Shown here: positions 26,579 to 35,079 of the stretch, one piece after another | Layout: each line of letters begins with the position of its first letter | How positions within the stretch are numbered: position 1 is the first letter of the stretch | From: Gammaproteobacteria bacterium | GTDB lineage: Bacteria; Pseudomonadota; Gammaproteobacteria; JAJRRL01 | Reading direction: 5' to 3' | DNA: 60,748 bases | NCBI GenBank assembly: GCA_024279495.1 | Contig: JAJRRL010000025.1 | Span: 1 to 60,748 of the forward strand | Translations under genes and position numbers: made by a program | The notes under the pieces: model-generated | The model's database searches: none | The model's input: only the letters and a program-made list of their open reading frames with translations | What the model was told of the DNA's origin: nothing

Positions 26579-27205
26579 ATGGTAACGGTTTATCAAACAG
26601 GCTCTCTAGCTGCTAGTTTACGTCTCACAGCGATCTCTTTCGCCCACGGTGGTGTGATTTATCACGGCCTTGAGTGGACTGTTTCTCAGCTTGATTCGCA
26701 AGAAAAACCAACCGAATACATCAACAATTCCGACGCTTCAGTCGCCCAATTCGATTTAAAAAAAGGGACTTTCCTTATTGAGGTCACGCATGAAGATGAC
26801 ACCTTCAATCTTGGCACAGTCTCTTTAGAACAAAACACACTGACAGACTGCGTCTTCATTTTAAAAAACAGCGATTTTTTTAACGAAGAGGCCGAGTACT
26901 TTGCAGAATCCGATGCGGTTATCGATAACAAAAGGCGACAAGATGATCGAAACGTTGAGTCTCGATTTGGCAACATCGAAACGCCTTTAAAAAATCCTTT
27001 TAAAGAACAAGGCCAAGGCATTCAACTGCAAAGCCACCCTTTGCTTGCAAACGAAGCACAGTTTGATGGCATGCCTCCTGAGATTAATGCAGATCCTCAA
27101 AAAAACGATGCAGCCATGGAAAAACAGTTACAGCTACAGTTGCAGCTACAGCAGCAAAATCAAAACAATCACGCCCCACCCACAGCCGCGCCTCCGGGCA
27201 TGTAG
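26579..27205 (+). CDS. Beta-sandwich-like protein with Gln-rich tail, operon partner of the AnkH-like gene
   Basis: 208 residues, not secreted by signal peptide. Residues 1-100 alternate hydrophobic and polar like an all-beta domain: LRLTAISFAHGGVIYHGLEW, then KGTFLIEVTHEDDTFNLGT. This pattern resembles carboxypeptidase-regulatory-like/Ig-like repeats found in some bacterial VWA-type proteins; no firm family call. The rest is low complexity with a Gln/Leu run QLQLQLQLQQQNQNN and a Pro-rich end. It is separated from the ankyrin gene by only 9 nt, so they are cotranscribed; it might be a chaperone-like or co-delivered partner, which is inference. Confidence 0.75.
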   Translation: MVTVYQTGSLAASLRLTAISFAHGGVIYHGLEWTVSQLDSQEKPTEYINNSDASVAQFDLKKGTFLIEVTHEDDTFNLGTVSLEQNTLTDCVFILKNSDFFNEEAEYFAESDAVIDNKRRQDDRNVESRFGNIETPLKNPFKEQGQGIQLQSHPLLANEAQFDGMPPEINADPQKNDAAMEKQLQLQLQLQQQNQNNHAPPTAAPPGM

Positions 27206-27214
27206 GAAAAACAG

Positions 27215-28600
27215 ATGAGCTTAGCAAACGCAATCATTGAAGGAAACCAACTGCTAGTAGAGCAGTATCTCAACATGGGTGTTCCTATCGATGAATTTGA
27301 TGAGTATGGCTTTACACCTCTCACTGAAAGTGCGATTGCTAATTACCCCAAATTAACAAAATATTTACTCTCTCGAAATGCCGACCCCAACAAAAAAGAT
27401 TCTGTGGGTGGAACAGCCCTGCATTGGGCCGTGGAAAACAACAATCTAGACATGGTTGATATCCTGCTTAACGCAGGAGCCGATCCAAATGCTCACAATC
27501 TATCTGCAGAACCTGTGCTTATTCGACCCATGCTTCGAGAACAAGAATCGCTGAAAAAACGACTCATCGAAGCTGGTGCCAAAACACGATTTGCCAATGA
27601 CTACATTCAAATTAAATTGCTAGCCCATCGCTACGACCTAACAGGTGAAGTAGATGTGGTCAATTCCAATGGTGGTTTTGCAGAGCTTTCGCTTGAAGGT
27701 TTTTTCTTAGAGTCTAGTTTGCATATCATGCGACAATCCCTTCAGGGTTTTATTCATAATTTTGCAGGTCAAAAACACAAAGAACATTTTAATATTTACA
27801 AGCGCATTATTATGGCCATGCACACAGCTGCAGAGCTAATGAAATACCAACAATATCAAATAAGCGTTCGTGACCATAAAAAACGAATCGATTCGTTACT
27901 AAGCCAAGAACTGCTTATTATCCCTGTCAATTGCGATGGCCATGCCACTGCTTATATTCGTTATGGGAATTTATTGGTTCGCTGTGATCGCCGCCTGGTC
28001 GATGACCAAGTCAACGGGATCGTCTTTTTTAAAATGGGGAATCCTAGAGCCTTCGACAAACACCTCATGCGCGTCCTTCTCTTTGACAAGAAAGACCCTG
28101 CTTTTTTAGATCGTACCCTGATGGAGAAACTAAAGCTAAGCATTGTCGGCCGCATAATGATAGAGCCTCAGGTCGCCGGGAACTGCTCTTGGGCTAGTAT
28201 TGCCGGCTGCGTACCTGCTATTTTCTTTTTACTCTCCGATGACATCACCGAACATCCGCATGGTTTAGTGGATTACAACCACGAAGCCATTCAACAATAC
28301 CATGCTTGGCGCGACTGGGATAAATCAAAAGCGCTTCACTATTGCATGCAACACTTCAAAACAGCAGAGCCTGGCAGAAAGCATTCTTTGGGTGCTGTTT
28401 TAGCTGCTGTCTTTTTTCAGCGCTTCGATTACAGACAAGGCGATAAATTAGCGCTTGCCAGACAAGTGTATCGCTTGCTCGAAACGCCAGGTCACGAATA
28501 TCACTTAAAACATTATCTCGATCATTACTATTACAGAAAAAAAACGCCTGCGGGAGTTAATCTTAAAAAGCTTATTGATGCTTGTAATCAATTTTATTAA
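27215..28600 (+). CDS. Ankyrin-repeat protein with clan-CE-like cysteine protease fold, AnkH/LegA3-like
   Basis: 461 residues. Ankyrin repeats cover about 1-125 (GFTPLTESAIANYPKLTKYL, GGTALHWAVENNNLDMVDIL, NAGADPNAHN). The remainder has a candidate catalytic set in clan CE order: His243 (CDGHATAYIRY), Asp258 (RCDRR), Gln319 and Cys324 (EPQVAGNCSWAS). The length, ankyrin-then-protease-like plan and context recall AnkH/LegA3, a core Dot/Icm effector of Legionella reported to bind host LARP7. I base the identity on memory of that architecture, not an alignment. Second gene of an operon; its last 29 nt overlap the convergent TM-hairpin gene. Confidence 0.85.
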   Translation: MSLANAIIEGNQLLVEQYLNMGVPIDEFDEYGFTPLTESAIANYPKLTKYLLSRNADPNKKDSVGGTALHWAVENNNLDMVDILLNAGADPNAHNLSAEPVLIRPMLREQESLKKRLIEAGAKTRFANDYIQIKLLAHRYDLTGEVDVVNSNGGFAELSLEGFFLESSLHIMRQSLQGFIHNFAGQKHKEHFNIYKRIIMAMHTAAELMKYQQYQISVRDHKKRIDSLLSQELLIIPVNCDGHATAYIRYGNLLVRCDRRLVDDQVNGIVFFKMGNPRAFDKHLMRVLLFDKKDPAFLDRTLMEKLKLSIVGRIMIEPQVAGNCSWASIAGCVPAIFFLLSDDITEHPHGLVDYNHEAIQQYHAWRDWDKSKALHYCMQHFKTAEPGRKHSLGAVLAAVFFQRFDYRQGDKLALARQVYRLLETPGHEYHLKHYLDHYYYRKKTPAGVNLKKLIDACNQFY

Positions 28601-29633
28601 TCTTCGCTTGTTTTTTATCTGAAAATAAACTTTTTGCACGATGCATGACGGCCCCTCTTTTGCTTGCTTTTGTCATAGCCGAAATAGCGCATGCTAAAGC
28701 AACAAAAGAAAAGATTGCTATCAAACTAACACCGGCAACACCGCCTGCTGTGCTAAGCACACTTGCTGCTGATGTAGCATTTACAAAGGCAGGAGCCGTA
28801 AATAAGGTCGCTATTGCCGCCACTAAGAAACCACCTACACCAAAGCCTCTTTCAGAAGCAAGATGACTTATGATTTTGTATCGCCTTTTGGAAACCAGCT
28901 TAGCTTTCTCTTCTTCTGCTTTTGCCCAATCTTCTCGTATATCAAACACCCACAGTGACACAGCTTCTTGTAACTTTTTAGAGAAGCCCGGCGATAAGTG
29001 CTTCTTTGCAAACTCACAGGAATCTATAACAAGAGCTCCCAAATCCCAACCTACCGTTCGATTCAACTTGCTTAACTCTTCTTTCTCACTTAGCAGACCT
29101 TGTTTTATTTGTATGATAATCGATAGTAACTCTGCTTTTAAATCTCTTTTTGGATTCACTTTGTAGGCAGCATCTAGCAAGACCAATAACGTTTCTATTT
29201 TATCATGCCCTGAGAAATTCCTGATTGCCGCTTCAACAACATCATGTCCGAATTGCGTTTTCGTTGCCAAAAATCGCGTGAGATCAGGCAAGCTCATTTT
29301 ATCTAATGCCTTTTTAATCTCAATCGGTTTATTGGAAAGTACTTCTTGAATACTCTCTTCTCTGAACTGAAAAACACGCTCTTCAATAGTCACAGGCTTG
29401 GGAGTGTGTTCTAAATCATCATCTTCCTCTTCCGAAGCATCACTTTCAGTATCCAACAACATTATATTAAGCTGTTCTTTAGTCTCCTTGAGCTCTTTTG
29501 TTATCTCTCTATAGATATCAATTTTTGCAACATCACCCCCTATTTTCTTGAGCGTACGCTGACTTCTTCGATAAACCGAAAACAGTTCTTCTACTTTTTG
29601 AAGCTGTTCAAATTGTTCCTCTGGTACGGCCAT
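28572..29633 (-). CDS. TM-hairpin protein (effector candidate)
   Basis: 353 residues from MAVPEEQ. This start is preferred to a GTG at 29660 because a TATAAT lies at 29669-29674, which would place the transcription start at or beyond the GTG. The N-terminal ~260 residues are soluble and helical: a short coiled coil (QLQKVEELF to ETKEQLNIM), an acidic patch SEEEDDDLE near 80, then a helical domain. Two hydrophobic segments at about 268-285 and 298-320 make a tight hairpin, followed by a very basic tail (KASKRG, KSLFSDKKQAK). No family recognised. Same plan as five other proteins here. Confidence 0.78.
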   Translation of the reverse strand: MAVPEEQFEQLQKVEELFSVYRRSQRTLKKIGGDVAKIDIYREITKELKETKEQLNIMLLDTESDASEEEDDDLEHTPKPVTIEERVFQFREESIQEVLSNKPIEIKKALDKMSLPDLTRFLATKTQFGHDVVEAAIRNFSGHDKIETLLVLLDAAYKVNPKRDLKAELLSIIIQIKQGLLSEKEELSKLNRTVGWDLGALVIDSCEFAKKHLSPGFSKKLQEAVSLWVFDIREDWAKAEEEKAKLVSKRRYKIISHLASERGFGVGGFLVAAIATLFTAPAFVNATSAASVLSTAGGVAGVSLIAIFSFVALACAISAMTKASKRGAVMHRAKSLFSDKKQAKINKIDYKHQ

Positions 29634-29668
29634 GACACATTCCACCACATATATATTCACATGCCTTT

Positions 29669-29674
29669 ATTATA
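29669..29674 (-). promoter_or_regulatory. Predicted -10 box of the 28572-29633 gene
   Basis: Minus-strand TATAAT at 29669-29674, 36 nt before the chosen start. The -35 region is weak (GTTTTT/TTTTTG), leaving this uncertain. Confidence 0.35.
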
Positions 29675-29812
29675 ACTCAGCAATGGGAGCAAAAACGGTA
29701 TCTGGCAGGTTTTTTAAAAATAACCTTATTATTCAATGCGTTATGGATTTCCGAAAACCCTTGATTTAAGTTTTTTTTAAGCCTTGAGTTAGCAATAACG
29801 ACGGGGAATGTT

Positions 29813-30157
29813 CTATTCTGATGGCTCAGCTAGCTGCTTCATTAGAAAGCGTATTAGCATGACTTGCTCTTCTTTTGGCAAAGTGCGAACAAGCTCTCGC
29901 AGCATAGAACGGCTGGTATCTCTACCCATGCCTTCTGACCAACGCAGATAATGCGCCATCGATGCTTCATCAGAACCTGGCTCTGGCGGCAAACCAGCAC
30001 AAAACTGATGTGCTGACGATAATAGCAATTGCTGCTTTCCTGGCGTCCAAGCCTTTTTTTTGTCTGGTTTAATCGGGAGTTCATGACCTAAGATCGGTAA
30101 CAAATAAGCAAGCTCTGCACAGATAAGATCAACCGACATTTTTCGTTTTTTTACCAC
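29813..30157 (-). CDS. Small hypothetical protein
   Basis: 114 residues, basic then neutral, no TM segment or signal peptide, not recognised. GGAGA lies 6 nt before the GTG at 30157, which supports that start over MSVDLICAEL six codons later. Predicted helices include the segments AELAYLLPILG and REELVRTL-like SMLRELVRTLPKEEQVMLI. It lies 168 nt downstream of csrA on the same strand with no obvious terminator between, so it might share the csrA transcript. No functional clue. Confidence 0.6.
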   Translation of the reverse strand: MVKKRKMSVDLICAELAYLLPILGHELPIKPDKKKAWTPGKQQLLLSSAHQFCAGLPPEPGSDEASMAHYLRWSEGMGRDTSRSMLRELVRTLPKEEQVMLIRFLMKQLAEPSE

Positions 30158-30325
30158 TAGTTATCTCCATTTAACACAATATGCAATAGAGTGCCCGCCC
30201 ACCGAGTTTTTGTCAACAACGGCGAGATTCAGGCATGGACTTAATAGACGTCCCTAGGCTTCCAATGAAAAAAAGAAACAATGAAAAGAAGTGTTTTGTA
30301 ACGGCTACCCCAAAAATCTTTAGCG

Positions 30326-30544
30326 TTACTCTTCTCTTTCTTCGTCTTGTTCTTTTTCCTTTTCCTTTTCCTTTTCTTCAGCACGAATGCGTTCGAAAAT
30401 TTCTTCTCGGTGAACCGCAATATGACGCGGTGCTTGAACACCAATTCTGACTTGGTTGCCCCGTACATCCAAGATGGTGAGTACTATCTCACCTTCATCA
30501 CCAATGACCAATCGCTCACCGGTGGATCGTGTTAACACTAACAT
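30326..30544 (-). CDS. csrA: CsrA, carbon storage regulator, with a microsatellite-coded charged tail
   Basis: Homodimeric RNA-binding post-transcriptional regulator that recognises GGA motifs; in Legionella and Coxiella relatives it helps control the replicative/transmissive switch. The core [17 protein letters not shown] ... [20 protein letters not shown] has the conserved Leu4, Arg6 and the VHREEI region with the RNA-contacting Arg. At 72 residues it is slightly long: the tail [17 protein letters not shown] is encoded by a short hexanucleotide tract (TTTTCC repeats around 30351-30375). AAGGGA lies 7 nt before the ATG. Confidence 0.96.
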   Translation of the reverse strand: MLVLTRSTGERLVIGDEGEIVLTILDVRGNQVRIGVQAPRHIAVHREEIFERIRAEEKEKEKEKEQDEEREE

Positions 30545-30760
30545 GGCTAATTCCCTTGCCCCAATAGGTTATTGTAATGGCATCAGTAGCAGGCTTCTTT
30601 AATTTTAAAAAACAACGGCGATAAAGGTAAAACCAACCATTCCGCGTCGCTCATAAAGCACAACTCTATACCACAAATACTAACTCGTGAGTCTGCGATT
30701 ATACTCCTGATCAGATAAACTGCAACCCGGAACAGGACACTTAAAAGAAATTAAAGCGCC

Positions 30761-30789
30761 AAAAGACCCCTTTAAAGTTAGGGTTTTTT
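30761..30789. terminator. Rho-independent terminator after rpiA (works on both strands)
   Basis: AAAAGACCC and GGGTTTTTTC form a stem of about nine pairs with one G-T, with T tracts on either strand. On the minus strand it follows the rpiA stop at 30825 by about 36 nt. The rest of the 280-nt gap up to csrA shows no further feature. Confidence 0.65.
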
Positions 30790-30824
30790 CTATTTTTAAT
30801 GAAAATCAATAACTTAATGATGCG

Positions 30825-31487
30825 TTAATAACTAAGTGTTTGGACTCGATCTTCGTAAGCAACCAAGGTAAACGCCGGTTTTAGGTCCACAAAAAGACCG
30901 TGACCCACTACCCCAATCAAGCGTTCAATTGTATCGGCTATTCGAACAGGATCTGTAAGAGGCAGACCATACACATCCAACACATCATTACCATGATCCG
31001 TTTTAAAATTTTCCCGATAGACTGGGTCTCCACCTAAGGCCAGCAAACTACGCGCCACCTGACTTCGAGCCATTGATAGCACTTCCACTGCAACGGGAAA
31101 ACGACCCAATCTAGGAACTAACTTACTATGATCGACCAAGCAGATAAATTGTTTGGCCATGCTTGCCACGATACGTTCTCCGGTCATGGCTCCACCGCCG
31201 CCTTTAATAAGACGACCATGTGGGTCACACTCATCTGCACCATCAAAGTAAACATCCACAAAAGCATGTTGATTGGGTGAATCAACCAAACACCCTACTT
31301 GCTTCAATCGCTCTGCTGTTACTTTAGAACTAGCCACAAAAGCCTGACAGCGAGAAGCCACTTGAGGCAGAACATCAATCAAGGCATTCACAGTTGAACC
31401 CGTTCCCACACCAATCACCGCATCAGATTTAATGTATTTTAACGCCTCTAAGGCTACCCGTTTTTTTGCCTCATCATACTGACTCAT
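30825..31487 (-). CDS. rpiA: Ribose-5-phosphate isomerase A
   Basis: Interconverts ribulose-5-phosphate and ribose-5-phosphate in the pentose phosphate pathway. The 220 residues show IGVGTGSTVNALID, the YFDGADECDPHGRLIKGGGG substrate-site block and KLVPRLGRFPVAVEVL. MSQYDEAKKRVAL at 31487 is the family-like start with AGGGGT just upstream; a longer frame to 31592 overlaps prlC and is rejected. Only 4 nt separate it from prlC, so the two are cotranscribed. Confidence 0.96.
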   Translation of the reverse strand: MSQYDEAKKRVALEALKYIKSDAVIGVGTGSTVNALIDVLPQVASRCQAFVASSKVTAERLKQVGCLVDSPNQHAFVDVYFDGADECDPHGRLIKGGGGAMTGERIVASMAKQFICLVDHSKLVPRLGRFPVAVEVLSMARSQVARSLLALGGDPVYRENFKTDHGNDVLDVYGLPLTDPVRIADTIERLIGVVGHGLFVDLKPAFTLVAYEDRVQTLSY

Positions 31488-31491
31488 CAAT

Positions 31492-33531
31492 CTACCCCTT
31501 TTGTAAAATACCGTCATGATACAATAAAACCATTGGATCTGGATCACGATCAGCAAACTGCCTGAACAATACCTCGGGCTCTTCGGAGCCACCCGGCTCT
31601 AACACATAACGTAAAAAATCATGTGCTGTTTTTTTATCGAAGCCTCCGCGGGCTTGAAACAAATGATACGCATCAACGGCCATCACTTCTGCCCATTTAT
31701 AACTGTAGTAACCCGCTGCATATCCACCAGCAAATAAATGCGAAAAAGTATGTGGAAAACGATACGGGTCACATGCCGACACAACAGCAAATTGAGACTC
31801 TGCTTTTTTCAAAGTGTCTATTACGCTGTCTTCTGAAAAAGACGTTTGCGTATGCAAGGCCATATCAAACCATGAAAATTCTAACTGCCTTGCCATGCGC
31901 ATAGCAGACTGAAAATGGCGCGCTCGATTCATGTTATCCATCATGGTCTCGCTCAAGGGCTCTTTGGTTTCGTAATGCTTCGCCATTTGTGTCATCACAC
32001 TTCTATCCCAAGCCCAGTGCTCCATAAACTGGCTAGGAAACTCAACAGCATCCCAAGGAATTCCGCTAATGCCAGCAACGTCTGCTGCTGAATCAACCGT
32101 CGTTAACATGTGCTGCAAAGCATGACCAAACTCATGGAAAAGTGTTTCCACATCATCGAACGTTAGCAGAGACGGGCGATCACCATCGGGTGGCATAAAA
32201 TTACAATTCACCAAAGCAATCGGCAACTGCTCGCTGCCATCAACTCGTTTTCGCTTACCTTGCAAATCATTCATCCAAGCGCCACCTTGTTTGTCTGATC
32301 GAGCATATACATCGATGTAGCAATAACTTCTAAGCTTACCTTCGGCATCACTCAGTGAATAAAGCATCACATCGTCATGCCAAGCATCGCAGTTTTCTAT
32401 TACGTTGGCTTTTATCCCAAACAAACGCTGTATGGTATCAAACAAAGCCTCTTGCACTTGATGAAACGGGAAATAAGGGCGCAGCGCTTCTTGAGACACA
32501 TCGTATTGATCTTGACGCAAACGCTCAGAGGCAAAAGCAACATCCCAAGCACTTAGTGTGTCAATCTCTAGGCTCTCTTTTGAAAATGCTTCTAAAGCTG
32601 ACAGCTCTTCTTTGGCTTTTTTAACAGATGGTTTGGCAAGTGTATCGATAAATGATATCACGTCTTCAGGTTTTTTTACCATGCGCGTTGCCAAAGCATA
32701 GTGTGCATAATTATCGAAGCCCAACACTTCCGCCAAAGAAAAACGCTTGTCTAACATGGCTTGCATGATTGGACTATTATCGAATTCGCCCGCGTTAGGA
32801 CCCACATCAGAAGCTCGAGTCACATACGCTCGATACATCGACTCTCGTACAGATCGATCTTCTGCTTGCGACATCACAGCATAGTACACAGGAAAATCTA
32901 GAGAAAAACACCAGCCTTCTTTGTTAGAAGACTCCGCCTTAGCTTTAGCCATTGCACAAACATGTTCAGGTATCCCTGCTAGTTGAGATTCATCCGTCAC
33001 ACTTAAAGACCAAGCTTGGGTTGCATCTAACACATGGTTAGAAAACTGAGTTGATAGAGTCGCCAAAGATTCTGATAGCTCCGCAACGATCTTTTTATCA
33101 GGCTTGGACAAATGCACGCCCGCCAAACGGAAATCTCGCAACGCGTATTCAATACTTTTTTTCTGCGATGTTGTTAAGGCATCATATTCAAATGAGGACC
33201 CTATGTGCACTATGGCCTGATACAAACCTTCATGTTGCGATAACTCAGTACCATAAGCTGATAGTAAAGGTATGCAAGACTCATATACAGAACGTATCTT
33301 ATCGCAATGTCGAACACTATTTAAATGAGATATGCGAGACCAAAAACGATGTAGCTGATCGTCTGCTTCTTCGAGAGGAGCTAATAAATTAGCCCATGTG
33401 TAATGACTTTTTGCGCTCAATAAACGTTCTAGCTCAAGCCGATTATTAGCTAAGATAGCTTCTAATTCCGACTGAACTGAATCGTAAGAAATCGACGAAA
33501 AATTGGGAAGGGTTTGCTTTAAATTTGGCAT
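31492..33531 (-). CDS. prlC: Oligopeptidase A (M3 family metallopeptidase)
   Basis: Zinc oligopeptidase that degrades short peptides, including cleaved signal peptides, in the cytosol. The 679 residues match the family. The zinc site HEFGHALQHMLT with the downstream glutamate region (GIPWDAVEFPSQFMEHW) is intact, and C-terminal FAGGYAAGYYSYKWAEVMA is diagnostic of the oligopeptidase A/Dcp group. Precedes rpiA by 4 nt. Confidence 0.95.
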   Translation of the reverse strand: MPNLKQTLPNFSSISYDSVQSELEAILANNRLELERLLSAKSHYTWANLLAPLEEADDQLHRFWSRISHLNSVRHCDKIRSVYESCIPLLSAYGTELSQHEGLYQAIVHIGSSFEYDALTTSQKKSIEYALRDFRLAGVHLSKPDKKIVAELSESLATLSTQFSNHVLDATQAWSLSVTDESQLAGIPEHVCAMAKAKAESSNKEGWCFSLDFPVYYAVMSQAEDRSVRESMYRAYVTRASDVGPNAGEFDNSPIMQAMLDKRFSLAEVLGFDNYAHYALATRMVKKPEDVISFIDTLAKPSVKKAKEELSALEAFSKESLEIDTLSAWDVAFASERLRQDQYDVSQEALRPYFPFHQVQEALFDTIQRLFGIKANVIENCDAWHDDVMLYSLSDAEGKLRSYCYIDVYARSDKQGGAWMNDLQGKRKRVDGSEQLPIALVNCNFMPPDGDRPSLLTFDDVETLFHEFGHALQHMLTTVDSAADVAGISGIPWDAVEFPSQFMEHWAWDRSVMTQMAKHYETKEPLSETMMDNMNRARHFQSAMRMARQLEFSWFDMALHTQTSFSEDSVIDTLKKAESQFAVVSACDPYRFPHTFSHLFAGGYAAGYYSYKWAEVMAVDAYHLFQARGGFDKKTAHDFLRYVLEPGGSEEPEVLFRQFADRDPDPMVLLYHDGILQKG

Positions 33532-33540
33532 TTACTACTC

Positions 33541-34206
33541 CTAGTACAATCGGTAAGGGACGGGTAACAAAACGGGTAACTCTGCATTTTCTCCTCGCAA
33601 ATCCAATGGATTAGTACCAATATTAAGAATGATTTTATACCCTATTCTTTCAATATAAGCACGCTGTTGTTGTTTGAACTGGCTAACATTTGTTGTGTTC
33701 TTAGGAATTAAGAAAAGACCATTCCACTGACGATAACCTGCCTTTTGCAACCACTTTTCTGTTTCATCTCGACGACGCGCTCCTCGAGCACTTACAAAAA
33801 AAATGGCAACACCTTTTGATTTGGCATAACCATAAAAAGCTCGCACGGGAGTCATAACACCATATTGCCGAGACTCCCGCAAACTATGCCGATACATGGC
33901 ATCATCAACCAAGGCCGTTTCATCAATTGCCATAATTAAAGCCAAACGCTGCGGGGAATCTTGTCTGGCATTTTGCCTCAATCGAAAATCTAAATACGAA
34001 CGAGCGCCTTTAAGCTGCCGAATTAAACGATGGTGATACGTCCCTGAGTCAACGTAATCGAAATGCACCCATGCGTCTTGAACCACATCTGACCGCCTCA
34101 CCACCCATAGGCAACCAAGTAACAAAAAAACACAGCTCAAAGCAACAGAAACTCTTCGTTTTCTGCGACACTTTGTGTGATCTGCTATGTGTTTTGTATC
34201 AGTCAT
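33541..34206 (-). CDS. Membrane-anchored HAD-like acid phosphatase homologue lacking the nucleophile Asp
   Basis: 221 residues. A Lys/Arg-rich start is followed by one hydrophobic helix at about 20-36, so the C-terminal domain should lie in the periplasm. That domain follows the HAD class B-like acid phosphatase plan: ALIMAIDETALVDDAMY (motif I), IFFVSARGARRRDETEKWL (motif II), YKIILNIGTNPLDL (motif IV region). In active relatives motif I reads DIDET with the first Asp as nucleophile; here it is AIDET (GCA codon), and motif IV has NIGTN instead of a DxxxD-type acid. It may be catalytically dead or bind nucleotide only. Follows prlC's start by 10 nt on the same strand. Confidence 0.8.
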   Translation of the reverse strand: MTDTKHIADHTKCRRKRRVSVALSCVFLLLGCLWVVRRSDVVQDAWVHFDYVDSGTYHHRLIRQLKGARSYLDFRLRQNARQDSPQRLALIMAIDETALVDDAMYRHSLRESRQYGVMTPVRAFYGYAKSKGVAIFFVSARGARRRDETEKWLQKAGYRQWNGLFLIPKNTTNVSQFKQQQRAYIERIGYKIILNIGTNPLDLRGENAELPVLLPVPYRLY

Positions 34207-34356
34207 AATCGCCTTAAAGATTGTTTTAAACCGCGACCTTTACATTCTAGGCTCAGTGCGGGCACAAAGTTCGGCGCCCTCGGTCATCGCAACCCTATCG
34301 TTTTTATGTTATTTTAGGTTGCGTTATTGTACCACGCTTAAATCGGAAGATCACCT

Positions 34357-35079
34357 ATGCGGCTTTACCTAAACCAAGCTCTATCTGTTGGAGACACTAT
34401 CAACCTACCTCCATACACCCACCATCACGTTAGCACCGTGCGCCGTCATACCTCTGGCGATTCTATTATCCTATTCAATAACTCTGACCGAGAATATGTT
34501 GGCAATTTTACACTCTTATCAAAAAAACAAAGTACTGTCACCATCATCAGCGATCGAGCAGGTTTAAAACCTTCACCTCTTCACTGCCACTTAGGAATAG
34601 GAATATCAACTGGCAGCCGCTTTGATTTAGCCATACAAAAAGCAACTGAATTAGGCGTATCTGAAATAACACCCTTGCTAACAGAAAAAAGTGTACGCCA
34701 CAAACACTCTGATAAAAAGCAACATCATTGGGAGCAAATCACCATTAGCGCGAGCGAACAATCCGGTCGCTGCAACATACCCATTTTCCACCGCCCCAGC
34801 ACTCTCGAAGACTGGCTTCAAAATCGAGACGAAGAACAAAAGCTAATTTCTAGTTTACAAAAAAATTCTTTGAGCTTGTCTACTTTATCCAAACCTACAT
34901 CACTGGCTTTACTGATTGGCCCAGCTTCAGGATTGACTGATAAAGAAGAGCTAATCGCTCGCGAACATCATTTTCAAGGATTAAGTTTAGGCCCAAGAAC
35001 CCTACGAACCGAAACAGCCTGCCTTACAGCCATGAGCTTAGTGCAATTTATGTGGGGTGACAGCAACGAGAACGTTTAA
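34357..35079 (+). CDS. rsmE: 16S rRNA m3U1498 methyltransferase RsmE
   Basis: SPOUT methyltransferase acting on U1498 of 16S rRNA. The 240 residues show the PUA-like N-terminus (MRLYLNQ ... HHVSTVRRHTSGDSIILFN), QKATELGVSEITPLLTEKS and the knot motifs ALLIGPASGLTDKEE and LGPRTLRTETACL. The usual GPEGG is GPASG here. The end overlaps the convergent membrane-protein gene by 32 nt. In the 150-nt gap before it an inverted repeat CGCAACC/GGTTGCG (about 34287-34324) is visible. Confidence 0.93.
   Translation: MRLYLNQALSVGDTINLPPYTHHHVSTVRRHTSGDSIILFNNSDREYVGNFTLLSKKQSTVTIISDRAGLKPSPLHCHLGIGISTGSRFDLAIQKATELGVSEITPLLTEKSVRHKHSDKKQHHWEQITISASEQSGRCNIPIFHRPSTLEDWLQNRDEEQKLISSLQKNSLSLSTLSKPTSLALLIGPASGLTDKEELIAREHHFQGLSLGPRTLRTETACLTAMSLVQFMWGDSNENV

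Noticed and set aside
30235-30535. ORFs around csrA rich in Phe/Leu or Lys on either strand
   Set aside because: They derive from the TTTTCC microsatellite and overlap csrA in other frames.
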